Shown here: one piece after another, positions 34,801 through 46,800 of the stretch
Position numbering within the stretch: the first letter of the stretch is position 1
Layout of the letters: every line of letters begins with the position of its first letter
Assembly (NCBI RefSeq): GCF_905147045.1
Contig: NC_065892.1
Location: 191,001 to 255,000, forward strand
Source: Nymphalis io
Taxonomy: Eukaryota; Arthropoda; Insecta; Lepidoptera; Nymphalidae
Direction of reading: 5' to 3'
DNA length: 64,000 nt
Made by a program: the position numbers and the translations under genes
Notes under the pieces: generated by a model
The model's database searches: none
The model's input: the letters and a program-made list of their open reading frames with translations, nothing else
What the model was told of the DNA's origin: nothing

Positions 34801-37800
34801 CAAAAGAATATTAAAACAACTATCACTCACACCGCCATTCATATTGTCAGTAGTTGCGATACTACAAACTGCTAAAACTGTTCGTGTCCCCCAAACCTGT
34901 GTTTGTATATTTTCTACATTTCCTTTCCTTTACAATTCCTTATTACTTTTAACTTAATAATTATTAGTAAAACGTCAGATTTTTTAACGCCATTTCTAAT
35001 TTTCTAAGTTACCATATATAAACTATTACCCATAGCGAAACTTAAATGACATCGCCAAGTGTTTCAAATTTAGAAACTTAATAAATTTTACAATGATTTC
35101 AATTATTTCTTTACATATATAAAGGAACAGACTGCCAATTTCCTTTTTATTTAGCTTTTAATATCTAAAACAAAATGAAATCTCTACTTTTTTTATAACA
35201 TAGGTAAGTGATCACCAACATAGACGCCCATAGACACTGGCATCGTAAGAAATGTTAACCATCGCTTACACCGCCAATGAACACGAACAATAAAAAATGT
35301 ATACGACATAACAAATACCATAAGCCCTATACAAATATTAGACAAAGGGGCATTGAACAGTGTAGGCGGATTAAAAAGCAGGTAGTTGGAGTACACCGGA
35401 TATATATTTTTTATTGAATTTCCAGAGGTCTGTGTTCGGCTTTGATTAGGTTTGTTGTCAGTATATTACACTGAAAGTAACGCAGAGGAAATCGAAGATT
35501 ACGGGTTCAAACCCAGACAAGCATCACTGACTTTTCATGAGATTTAATTTGTGTTTATAATTCATATCGAACTATTAATGTTGATCTGCATGAAAATAAT
35601 AAAATTCTGTTACCTGTGTATGGGACACTAACGGAATATTACCAACGTTACTTTAAACAGCCCTTTAAACTGTATATGGCCAATATAACATTTATATACT
35701 TATATACATTTAAATATTTAATTTGCTGTTTTATAAAACGTGTACCTACGTCACCCTTTTAAATACCAAGTTATAATAAATTGAAAATGTAATGAGTTTC
35801 CTCATTGCAACTAATTATTTTGTACTAGAATACATAAATATATTTTTTTAAGTTATATTTCTTATTCTGATGTTCCGTTTTCTTAGCATACCACGCTTCC
35901 GAATTTAAACTCAACTCATTACGTCAAGTACTGAAATAAAAACCACCATGTAGCTGAGTGAGTTATCGGATTCTAGATAAATAAGAAGCTCGGCGGCGAG
36001 ATCAGAAAATCATTAAGTCCGCTCATGCTCCGTGCGCGGAGGCTGCGTCACTCACACTCGCAGCTCTCGTGTCGCGCGGTCGATGAAATACGAAACGTGA
36101 AAACCTTCGCGCGAAACATGTTCTAGTTAATAGCAACAACGGATTTATTTTTACCTATTACTTAAACTTATTTCGAACATTTAAAAACTATTTCCATACC
36201 ACATGACGCGTCAAAATGATATTCCCTTCGAAACGACTCCGCTCGCGGATAAAGACAAAGGCTTTCCCGTGCCTGCGATGCGGCGCGAAAACATTGACGT
36301 TCCTGTTTTGGGCGACACTGTATGTTGTTGTCATGAAAATGACATTATTAAAGAACAGCGGCAACCAGGCGCCGAGGGACTGGGCGATACCTGACAATTA
36401 CACCAAGTGGCTGGTAAACGAGCACCTATCATGTCATTTGACGTGCTGTCTCCCAGTTGACGTTTTGATGTTTTAAACATAATATTCAGTTGCAGGGCCC
36501 GGTTTTAGGGGACGATAACGAGTCGGATGCGACCGACAGTGACTGGCTTGAGCCCGACAATGCGACTATAATCGAATTGGAGAAGCGCGCTGTCAGGGCT
36601 CAAGAAGTCTGTCGACTACGATCCCTTCAAACGCAGGGTATAAACAGCAAGGAGTTTTTCGTGGATCACGCTCATAATATTGTATGGTGTAATATATTCA
36701 AGGCAGCCAGCTCGTCGTGGTTGTACAATTTCAATATTTTAGGTGCAGATACCATTACATCTAATCATTTTTATATGCACTTAATAATAATTTTATATTC
36801 AATGTAAATAAATCAATAAATATGTTTTACAGGTGGTTACGATAAGAAGTTTCTGGCCAAAACGAGGCATACACCTCTAACATTAGCTCGAAAGAAGTTT
36901 CCAAGGCCAAGCGAAGAGGAACTTCGGGACACCATAACCACGCCCGGGGTCATCTCCTTGTTGGTGGTGCGAGAGCCATTCGTCCGTTTGTTGTCGGCGT
37001 ACAGGGACAAGTTGGAAAACACAACGCCGCCGTATTACAGAAAACTTGCACGAAACATTGTGGCAGAACATAGAGAGGCAGCGACGAAAGTTATGGGACC
37101 AATTAACTCGTTCGGTCCAACGTTTTACGAGTTCGTAGCGTATCTGATAACAAGGTACTCATCGGACTCGGCAACCTTCGACGAGCACTGGGCGCCATAT
37201 TACAAATTTTGCACGCCGTGCGCTGTCAATTTTACGGTCATCGCCAAAGTGGAGACGCTGGCGAGAGACTCGACGTACGTCGTGCAGCAGCTCGGCCTGG
37301 GGCACATACTGGGAAGAAAAGTCAGGAATCGCAGGACGCGCCTCCGGACTGTCATGAACAAGTCCCGCGACGGGAAGAACACTTCCGCTTTGTTGAAATA
37401 TTACTTCGGCCAGCTCGACGCGTACATGCTCGATAAACTCTTACAAATATATGGTATAGATTTCGATATGTTTGGATATGAATCAGATATTTATCGCCGT
37501 TATGTAAGAAAATAAACTATTTATAATATTAGTAGCTGGCTTTTATTTGTAATTACATACTACGAGTTAAATTTAAAGTACTTACTCGACAATACCGTCA
37601 GCAAGAAGATGTAATCACTAAAGGTGATAAGGCCAGAAGATCCAAGCTTGTAGAATATCGAATCCTCGTCTAAGTCCAAGTTGAGCCGCTGACTTATGGT
37701 CTGTTGAAACAGTTCATTAATTTTAATTTTGCATTTGCTCAAGTTTAATAAGTCTAAGCATGATATCTACATGTTTATTATTTGCAAGGCGCAATAAACT

Positions 37801-40630
37801 GTATCATAAATAGTATCTAATATAAATACGGAAATTTTCTAAAACTATTCATCTAATTTCCAAATCAAAAGAGTCATAAATTATAATAATTATCGTTAGG
37901 GGTCGTTGAACTTTGCTTACCGATGCTCTACTAAAATAAATTCTACAACTATTAAAGTTCTTGTACGGAGGTACCGCTATTATTATATAAACCGGAAGAT
38001 AGAAAAGCATGCTGAAATAGTCAGGCAATTATAAGTTTTTAAGCTCACAATTTTAACTGAATTGCTTGTCTTGAATTAAGGAAATTATGTAAAGAAAGCT
38101 GGAAAAGAACTACAAATAAAAAATGCGCCTAAACTTAAATAAAAGGGGGTGTGGTCTAATTTATGGACAGGTACTGGAAACTGCGCGCTAGGATTATAAT
38201 AGCATAGTGGGGGTCGAAAGTTTAAAATCTGTGCATATTATTAATAAAACAATATTACAAAGGAGTGAGCGCTAGATATTTGTGAAGAAGAGGCGAAAAG
38301 TCAGTACCTCATCGATGTTCTGAAAAGAAGAAACTGGTGTAAAGACAGTGCTGGTGCCAGAGAGAGAGAGAAGGAGACAGTATCAGTATTTTAATCTTAG
38401 TTTTAGCGACTATATTTATAACATCACTTTTTTAAATTTAAAACATAACACTCAATATTATAGTAGAATAATTAGTTCACAAATAATGATTGATTCATAT
38501 TTTTTTAAGCTTATTATACTATATAATACCTGTTTATTAATGAATTGAATTATATAACACATTGAATAATTTTATTATCACATTAAATAGTAATTAGTAT
38601 TAATTTATCGACACTATTAAAGGACTGAGCAAGTTATTTTCTGTGATAATGTTACTTGCAATTGGCCTCAATACTACAGGATTGATAAAAAAAAAAAAGA
38701 GTCACTTACTTTTGGATCATATCTCCTGTACTGATCAAGTCCTAAGCCTGTAAGTGCAATCATTATATTAATTAAAGCTTGAATCAACTGCGGCTGTACT
38801 TTTGAATGATTTTGATAACTGCCAAGAAGTGTGAGCGTAAATATAGGTGATTAGAAGAAGTTGCTACTTTTCCTACTTCCTATAAAAGAATGGGATAGTA
38901 ATCAAATATGACCAACTGCTTTACTTGCTGTCCATGAAAATGTTACTCTGTCAACTTATTAACTTTAAAATGTTCCTAAGAACTTGTTAATAGCTAAGAT
39001 AAATAACTTTTACTTTATCCTGAATCGGGATTCAAACCCGGGACCTTAAATTCTATTCTAAATACTCACAATTTGTAATAAAATTTAAATAGATGAAACC
39101 CTTCTGTAATATCATACAAACTCAACTTCATTTGAATATCAAGTATCTACTTTCCAAATTTTATATATTTATATCAAAGAATAAAAATCAGGGCATATAA
39201 ATACTACCATCTGGTTGTTTGACTCCAGGTGTCATGGAACGTAGAAAATCATCTGGAGTCATGAACACTTCATGTTGATCATGATGTTGAGCTTGTAGAG
39301 TTGCAAAGTAACGAAATACCTTATCGGGCGTCGAGTATTGACGCATTCGGTTTTCATATTCAATGATCTATCCAGCAGCGTCCCAAATGAAAACATTATT
39401 ATGACAAAATATTTTCTATAGACATAGTCAAGTTTTACAGTTACCAGGGCTCAATCACCAAGCGAATGAACCAGTGTAATTACAGACACACAGACATCAT
39501 TTTATATTTCATGGTTAGTACCACATTAATACTAAAATAATTGATTTATATATCTAAGAACCTTCACTGGCAGTGACTACGGGTGAATCTGACCACTTAT
39601 CACCATTTGACTGTCCTATGTAGAAGGGCTCTACACAAAATAATACTAAAAATTTAGTAATTCGTAACCTTATTTCTTTGCTAAATAGTATAAATAGAAG
39701 CAAAATCCATTAAAATACCATCAGGCTGCTGCATGCCAGGAGTTATGGCTCTCAAAAAGTCATCAGGTGTCATGTAAACTTCAGTATTTTCTCCATATGT
39801 TAACTTAACCGTTGCAAAATATCTAAATATTTTATCAGGAGTTGAATAAGCTCTCATACGATTTTCATATTCAATTATCTGTTATAACAAAATAAATGAA
39901 ACAATTAAAATCAATAAATAAAAACAACATAAATAATAATGAAAAATTAAAAAACAATATTTAAACCAAATAAAAAAAAAAGGGAAATTAAATTATTTTA
40001 ATTATAATGAACATATAGTTTACCTTTCTGTCCCTGAATCCTATTTTTTCTTTTCTGTATCTTTTCTTTCTTGTTTCAACTTCATTATCCGAGTCCGTTT
40101 TAGCAATGTCTTCTTCAGCTGCATTTAGAGATGGAAAAACTTGGTATTGCAACCTGAATGAAAGGATTCTATTAAAGAAAACTTGCATTTTATTTTTAAT
40201 TAAACTGACAAATTTTATTTCAAGTTGCTAGGCTTTAACCACTGCTAGTAGATTGTATTTTTAATATGGCAAATGGAATGTATGTTAGACCACAGTGAGA
40301 TTACAACAGAATATTAATGGTCTAAATGTTTACGATTATATTTTCTACTTACCAGATTTTATAAGACGTATATCCTACAATGCCTACAGCTACCGAATAT
40401 AAAACGCATTTATTAAAATATTTTCGAAAATGGTCATAATTATTGTTTCTCGTGTCGTTATGATATTTTTGTAAACGAGTAGAAATTGGCGTAAACTTCG
40501 CAATTTCACCGATGTGTTGAACGTTTCGCACGGTTGATATTTCTTTAGGTATTTTAAGAAGTCGAGAATACATTTTTTTAAGTGTACTTTGTGCTGTTAA
40601 AATTTGAAATGCATCGTCATAAATAACCAA
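31821..40630 (-). CDS. MICU1: MICU1, EF-hand gatekeeper of the mitochondrial calcium uniporter
   Basis: Intermembrane-space regulator that keeps the MCU channel shut at low Ca2+ and opens it cooperatively. Coding exons in transcript order: 40353-40630 (ATG 40630 or 40573), 40024-40153, then either 39719-39878 or 39208-39367, 38710-38747, 37586-37700, 33388-33548, 33005-33140, 32696-32801, 32380-32597, 31821-31975. Phases close throughout, about 480 aa, usual for MICU1. Exon 1 gives a mitochondrial N-terminus and a membrane segment (CVLYSVAVGIVGYTSYKIW). Exon 2 holds a polybasic RKKRYRKEKIGFRDRK motif as in vertebrate MICU1. EF-hand 1 is FDLNGDGDVDCEEF. The C-terminal EF-hand FDENMDGQLSNREF is split by the last intron, and a helix LRGLEKPKDTGF follows. 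The intron after exon 6 starts with GC. A sulfotransferase gene lies antisense in intron 33549-37585. Confidence 0.96.
32598..32695. repeat. CACACG microsatellite filling a 98-nt MICU1 intron
   Basis: The intron between MICU1 exons 32696-32801 and 32380-32597 consists largely of (cacacg)n and (ca)n units (about 32602-32665), leaving little room for variation in a minimal intron. Confidence 0.85.
33204..33263. repeat. Perfect 25-bp inverted repeat
   Basis: Arms 33204-33228 and 33239-33263 (atgatcaaatta, then nine A and gagta, and its complement) around a 10-nt AT spacer. It lies in the short MICU1 intron following the GC donor. Confidence 0.95.
33388..33548 (-). CDS. MICU1: MICU1 exon with EF-hand 1 and a GC donor
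   Basis: 161-nt exon encoding SRRHFEIAFRMFDLNGDGDV and the rest of EF-hand 1, then QQSSIGSRHRDHANTGNTFK. Joining TFK directly to GINSALTTYFFG of the next exon requires a donor AAG|GCGAGC. The nearest downstream GT (after an added ASP) is a poor donor. Confidence 0.9.
33581..33860 (-). mobile_element. SINE, family C
   Basis: Minus-strand head 'gccggttggcgtggttggtagata' with B box-like 'gtgggttagattcccaccc', then 'acatgtctgtttgtcctgagtctggg', 'tatcagttgtctggtttccatag', ending 'tgtcccaggatattaat' about 30 nt from the MICU1 acceptor at 33549. Same structure as 61197-61430. Confidence 0.88.
33861..36200. other. MICU1 intron sequence upstream of the nested gene
   Basis: Contains SINE B (34438-34703), a repeat fragment at 35200-35300, a SINE B fragment at 35475-35570 and, from about 35990, rising GC that may be the sulfotransferase promoter region. 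No other exon seen. Confidence 0.55.
34438..34703 (-). mobile_element. SINE, family B
   Basis: Very similar to 19851-20174: 'cagcctgtgaatgtcccactg' at the tail and 'ctcttaccactgggccatctcggct' as complement of the tRNA-like head. Confidence 0.9.
36216..37515 (+). CDS. Carbohydrate sulfotransferase (CHST11-14/HNK1ST family)
   Basis: Golgi type II enzyme that moves sulfate from PAPS to glycan chains. Exons 36216-36413, 36496-36742 and 36833-37515 join in frame with introns of 82 and 90 nt, giving about 375 aa. Residues near 28-47 (TLTFLFWATLYVVVMKMTLL) form the single signal anchor after a basic N-terminus. The 5'-phosphosulfate loop is WCNIFKAASSSWLYNFN and the 3'-phosphate loop VVREPFVRLLSAYRDKL, both family hallmarks. 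The end GYESDIYRRYVRK is intact. It lies wholly inside a MICU1 intron on the opposite strand. An AATAAA overlaps the stop codon. A weak upstream ATG at 36203 opens an overlapping frame. Exact acceptor sugar (chondroitin, dermatan or other) cannot be told. Confidence 0.93.
37511..37516 (+). terminator. Poly(A) signal overlapping the sulfotransferase stop
   Basis: AATAAA spans the TAA stop at 37513-37515. If used, the 3' UTR would be only about 15-40 nt and would end before the antisense MICU1 exon at 37586. Confidence 0.6.
39208..39367 (-). CDS. MICU1: MICU1 mutually exclusive exon 3b
   Basis: 160 nt, phase 0 in and 1 out, coding IIEYENRMRQYSTPDKVFRY, then FATLQAQHHDQHEVFMTPDD and FLRSMTPGVKQPDG. 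Same length, frame and fold position as the exon at 39719-39878. Differences concentrate in the middle (QAQHHDQHEV versus KLTYGENTEV). Flanks: acceptor 'gctgctggatag', donor GTAGTA. Confidence 0.92.
39719..39878 (-). CDS. MICU1: MICU1 mutually exclusive exon 3a
   Basis: 160 nt, IIEYENRMRAYSTPDKIFRY, then FATVKLTYGENTEVYMTPDD and FLRAITPGMQQPDG. Closer to vertebrate MICU1 (RAYSTPDKIFRYFATLK). Using both 3a and 3b would shift frame, so only one can be kept in a productive mRNA. Confidence 0.95.
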
Positions 40631-43600
40631 TTAAAACTTATATGGATTATCAAATATGATATCAAGTTCCAAAGCGCACTACTCAAAGTATACTTTTAAG
40701 GACTCTGTATGAATAAAATTTGATAACAGCATTAAAATATTTTTTAAAAACAGGTTTCTTTCATTTTCCAGAGTTATTTGACAATTGACAGTTGACACTT
40801 GACGTCTGGCAGCAGTAGCAGTCAGTCTACAATTCACAATTTCAGACTGTCAGCAACCAAACAGTATTTTTTGAATGACACTAAGCAGCAAAAACACGTC
40901 AAATATACATTATTTTAAATTAGGTTTTTAATTTACAGAGACCCGATTACTACACAAATTATGTTTAACTATTTCTTTTGAAAAGGTACACAAACATAAA
41001 TATTACTTTTTAATTGAGATCTCCAATCTTCTCCAAAATTGGTTTTTTAATATATATGTATCTATAAATAAAAGATTACTCTATTAGAGGTGTATGAAAT
41101 GTTGTTGTTGTAAAATTTGTTCAACCTTGAATAACAGAGAAAAAATTATCAAGATTATAGAAAAAGTCGTGTGCAAACTTATAGAAAAACGACTCATACT
41201 GAATAATATGGGAATATACATTATAATGATGTACGTTTGACCGATCTAGGCCACGGCAGCCATTTTCTAGGGAGACTAGCCTATGGCACAGGACGCATTA
41301 TAGTACACAGTGCAAACACAAATTCTTTTCTTTCACTCTCATAATAGAATGGAATGGTAAATCAACGAAATGATCGGAGAACAAGTCCAAGACTGAAGTC
41401 TGTAGGTGCTTTCCGATGTATGGAAGAGTAAACACTGTTAATTTCCAGACTCCAGGCTATTACTTAGAATAATTCTCATCTTATCCTAAGATTTGATAGT
41501 TAATTTTAGAACCTCGTGATTTGCAACTTTATAAGATAATTAATATACCAACCAATGAGGCAGTCACTGTATTAAAATTTATAAATGACAATTTTACGAT
41601 CAAATATTATAATTTACAACAAAAAGATAATAGTTATTTGTAAAACACAAGTACAATTTAATATCTGGCTAATTTATTAGCCCCACTTTCATGATTAGTT
41701 TGAGGCAAATATAAATATATTGCTAATATTAATTTTAAAAATATAATTATATAAGAATCTGTTATAACTTCAGTAATGTAAATTTTGAATTTTTTACGAA
41801 TCCAATAATTATGATAATATAAAGCATGTAATCAATTAGATAAAAACCCGAAGTAAAACCAGGTTAGTTAATAATAATATATTTATAAAAGGACAATTTA
41901 TTTCTGGTTTCTTCTATAAAAGTCAATAAAGGATTAATAAAACATTTAATGTTTCAAAAGTATCTATTTCATGATATGAAATTATTGATTTTACCATTTT
42001 CATTGTCTATGGTATATCTAACTTAAGAGCACTACGTTATCGTCCACTGTACATTTGTACAGTTTCTCGCTGTCGTTTTAAGATTAGTCTTTATCTGTGG
42101 GGGAGAAAAAAAGCACGAAACGGCTGTAAAAGATGATTGGTGTAGTTTTTTGATTTATTTCAAAATTAATTTTAAAACGAAAGTACCAATTCGAAATAGT
42201 GTCAAAGGTAAAACGAAACTGAAATTTTTAATAATATTACAATTCTTTTTTATTGGAAATTACAAGGTTCAACTGAAGTCTGAGTGCTAACATTTCATTT
42301 TGTACGTAATAGAAAGGTGCGTGTTATGTAACCTTGAATCACGGGATTTCAGTATTGATTATTCATCTCTATTTATTAGAAGAAAGTTTTACATAAGGTA
42401 GGTACGTGCATTTCATTACATAAAGATTGTAACAGCTTTACCAGTTGCAGAAGATTTAGTCGTAAATGGCACGTACCGTATCGGCGTGTAATTCAAATTG
42501 ATAAAGATGATAAATATGTTTTGTTAATAAACAATTTTAAAAAAATCGTGAATGAAAATAAAAACTTTAATATTTATTTTTACTTTTAGTTACTTTATTT
42601 AACCTAACCTTGAAATTTCTGATGAGCAATTGATAATTTTTTTATTTTATCGTTATTGAATTACTATTTCTGCTATTCGGCTATAGATTTTCCGTCATTA
42701 TTAAGTTCTTACAATAAAAATATATATAAAGTCTATTGTATACTTTAGTTAGATTGTTTTACTTTTTATCATTATTTTAGGTACAGTTAATATGATTTTT
42801 AGTGTATTTTTTATCCAGTGTGCAGAACAAAATATTATACTAACACTCAGCTGTTAATATTAATAATGTGAGGCTCATACCACACACAAATTAATAAGTT
42901 CTATTAAAATGAAAATAAATACACTTTCTGATTAAATTTAAATAATTAGGTAATTTAACTTGAAATGAATTATGAAATAATTGTGAAACTATTATAAATA
43001 AAAAAAAATCTTAATAAAAGCATATCTAAATGTAGATACAGTGGGAATTCATCATATTTTTTTTAATGTAATTTTAATTACACATATTAATTACCGAATA
43101 TATTTTAGTATACTTACCGCTTTTATCGGGGATACTTTTTTTAAATTCGAAAGCAAAGGCCAAAACATAAAATACCTTGTCAGTGTGCCAGTTACGTTGA
43201 CATTGTGATTGTGACAGTAACCTACTTTTCTCGGTTATTCAAAGTGTTATCTTCTATTTTGTACAAAGTTATCATATTTTCTGTTAAGTCTATAATAACA
43301 ATAAATATTAAGTACCTATTAATTCTAATGTGGTTGGGTTTTTTTACCTTCTTTTTCCACTGAGAATGTCAATATAAATTATGTTTGTAATAAAGTATGC
43401 AGGTGGTAACCATGAATATTTTTATCTCTGAATATAAATTACAAAATCAATAGATTTAACAAAGACATTATATAATTTTTTAAAGTATGATTTATGGCAC
43501 ATTCACAAATTCCTGTGTCTTATTATACAATATATGTTACTGTCTATATTTCAATGGAATACATTTTTTTCTAGAACATGTTTGTTAATGGAAATTTTGT

Positions 43601-43835
43601 TCTTCATGAAAAAGTTTTCATCTTAAATTGAATTGCGGTCAAACTACTGTATTTTTATTTTTTTAAATAATATTCCAAGTGTCTATTACCGTTACCAGTA
43701 TTTTAGTATTAAACATATTAAACAAATATTACTTCATTACTTCATATTACTACACCATTATAATCAATCAATCTAATAAAAAAGTTTTAAACATATTATT
43801 TAATTACAGAATAAATTTAAAAACAAGACCCAAAC
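40631..43835. other. Intergenic region between divergent MICU1 and OGDH
   Basis: Both 5' leaders and promoters should lie here, but no core elements can be assigned. Contains SINE A in reverse (41240-41590), then AT-rich sequence without coding potential. The stretch 43140-43270, less AT-rich and just after 'cttttatcggggatac', is a plausible OGDH promoter. Confidence 0.5.
41240..41590 (-). mobile_element. SINE, family A (diverged, reverse)
   Basis: Ends with 'accaaccaatgaggcagtcac', complement of the tRNA-like head seen at 24095, and shares 'gtaaacactgttaatttccagactccaggct' with 48115-48345. Confidence 0.75.
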
Positions 43836-46800
43836 ATGCATCGTGCAAGAGTTATACTTCAGGCTTCAAATAAAATAGGCAATTCAGAGAGATTTGCATC
43901 ATGGCTTCTCAACAAACCACAGGTTAGTCAATTTCAATACAAGAAATTCAATTCATACAGTAATACTCCATAAGTAATGACAGTGTATCCAAATTAAGTG
44001 TTCTAATTTAGTAAGTGCTGAGATTTTATCTGGTGCTTTGTATCATGGTATTGTTTATAAGGGGTTAGACAACTACAGAACAACTGTAGTTATCATAATT
44101 TGTAGTAAAACAATATTATGCTATATGCTCAGTTTTATTTGAACAGTTGGTCAAATTTTCTTTGTAATGCATTTGTTTGATATGATCATGTGAATGCAAA
44201 CATTGCTCTAGAAAAATAAAACATGACACTGAGAAATTATTTAACATGTCTTTATTATATATATTAATAAATAATTATTAATGTCAATACTGATTTCAAT
44301 ATATTTCTAATTATTTCATCATCTGATGCGGGTGTGTTTTCACTTGTAATGTACATAATAAATTCAATTGATATTGTTGTCAGACATAATGTATTTAATA
44401 TTTATAAGTAAACACATAATAAAATATAAAAATATAGTAATTGAGTTGATCAAGGTTATGGAATCTTAGTCTGGAGAATTAATAATACTTGCATAAAAGA
44501 AGTACGCAAGTGGATAGTATTATACAATGAGCAACATTTATTCATGCATAATAAAAAGTCGCAGTACGCAGTCGCATGGTACAGATCATAATCAAAATAA
44601 AATGACTTATCTATTTTCATGACATTGCCATTGCAGATTATCAAAAAAATATGATAAATGTTATCTACAAATATTTTTGATTTTATCTGTATACTCCATT
44701 GAAGATAAATAGCAGGAGTGGATCCTAGTTTTTTTTTGTCATATAACATTGTAAAGAGAAGTTTATAATATGAAAATTAAAAAAATATATAATTTTATTA
44801 TTAAGATGATATGATGGGGTAGTGGAAGAGTAGATTTAACTCATATATTTGTGGGTTTCATACACAATGTGTTTTGGGTTAGACTCGTAACAATCAAAAC
44901 ATATACTTTAATATTTGGTAATAGTACTTAAAGTAAATATTAATTAATATAGTATATTTTGACAAAATTAGAAAAAATATTTACTTAAAAGAACATGCTT
45001 TATTCATAGTCTGGTAGTGTGTTCATTCTCTTTTTTATTATACCCTACATACTATTAATTATTCCAACAAATATATTATGCAATGCAAGACAAGCCTCTT
45101 CTGCAAATTGATAAACTTATCGATAATAAATATAGATAAATTAATATTATGTGTAAATATAAATTACATAAAACATTATTTAGTTTGATATTTGATGTAC
45201 TTATATATCAAAAAATAATACATGCAACTCGGTCAGTGTGAGAGAAATGTCAAAAGAGCTTCTTTTTTTTCAATGTTACATATAAAACTTGATCTAACTA
45301 GACCTTGATCTATACTGAAACCTTACATTAATATGAATATATTATGTAGTATAAGAGTCAAGATGGCCCAGCGTTGAGAAAATGTGAATCTTAGCCCAAG
45401 ATTGCTGGTTCTAACCTTGTCCAGCACCACTGAATTGTCATATGCTTAATTTGTGATTATAATTTATCTCGTGAGCAAATGTGTCGGTTGAAATTGATGG
45501 TGTAAGTCCAAACCTTCACCTCAACAGGTGAGGAGGCCTCAGTCCAGATTTGGGACATATATAGTCTATATACTTAATTTATATAACATATTTCAATATT
45601 TTATGACTTTAAATCTTAATAACACTTTATTTGTTGAAAAGGCTGCAGCCGTGACAGTACAGGCCAATCGATTGAAGAGTTCCACGGCGGCGGAACCGTT
45701 CCTCAATGGATCGAGCTCGGCGTACGTCGAGACGATGTACAACGCCTGGTTGACGGACCCCAACTCCGTACACGCTGTAAGTTTACAAATAACTATTGCA
45801 ATACCTATTTAAATAAATATTTTTCACAGTTCTCTAGTAGCTAGCTTAGATAGTTGAAGATCCCGGGGAGCGGAGTTTAATCCGGGATCGGTTATAGTCT
45901 GGAGTTAATGAGTTGGTACAAATATATTAGCGTTGTGTGTTCTCCGAGACACGATCGGTGTTTCCGATCGAGTCGAATCATCATCCTATCGGAATATGAG
46001 AGTGAGAGAGGTGGGGGGAGTGTTGTGGTTATAGATGTTGCTGATGGTTTCATACCTGAAATACATTCGGGAGAACACCATGATGGCTTGTTTATTTTGT
46101 CATGGGGGCAGACCTAGTATCTCAAGTTTTGTTTTATCATAGATAAGATTAAAACAATTGACGCGTTTTTGATAGCATGACATTCAATGATAAAACTACG
46201 GAAGCGTATCTTTAACATATATGTCTAGGAATTGAGAGTTGTTGGATAAGTTGCAGCTACAATTGTTATCAATAAATGATTACTGATCGCGGTGTCATTT
46301 TCATCCGTTGACGTCTGCAACGTTGCCGGTTATCTTCATTTAATTCAATGACAATCCATTTCCAGTCTATTATAATCCAGTAATATAACGTCAAACCATA
46401 TAAATAAACTGTTTTATTCCTACTAGAGGATGCGGACCTAACCGAACTTATTGGGTTCCTCGTATTATCATCCTGGAATAACGAATTAGCCGGTGATCTG
46501 TGGTGCCCGGGAATTTCAAGTCCCGTGACTCGTCGCCGTCAGTGTAGCGCTTTAACCGTTCCTGTCAGATTGCTGTCCAATCTATGAGAGTGGGGGAATA
46601 GAGTGCTAGCTTTGCATGCACTCGTGTAATACATATAACATTAATTTATAAATGGTTTGGTTGGGTCATACAGTAGGGAGAGCATTATTTTTGTTGTTAA
46701 TGCTTGTATAAATATATTAATTTTAAATACTAATTCTCGTCCAGGTTTCCTGATCTAAATAAATTTTATCTTACTTACGTACCGTATGGACAGTAATTTT

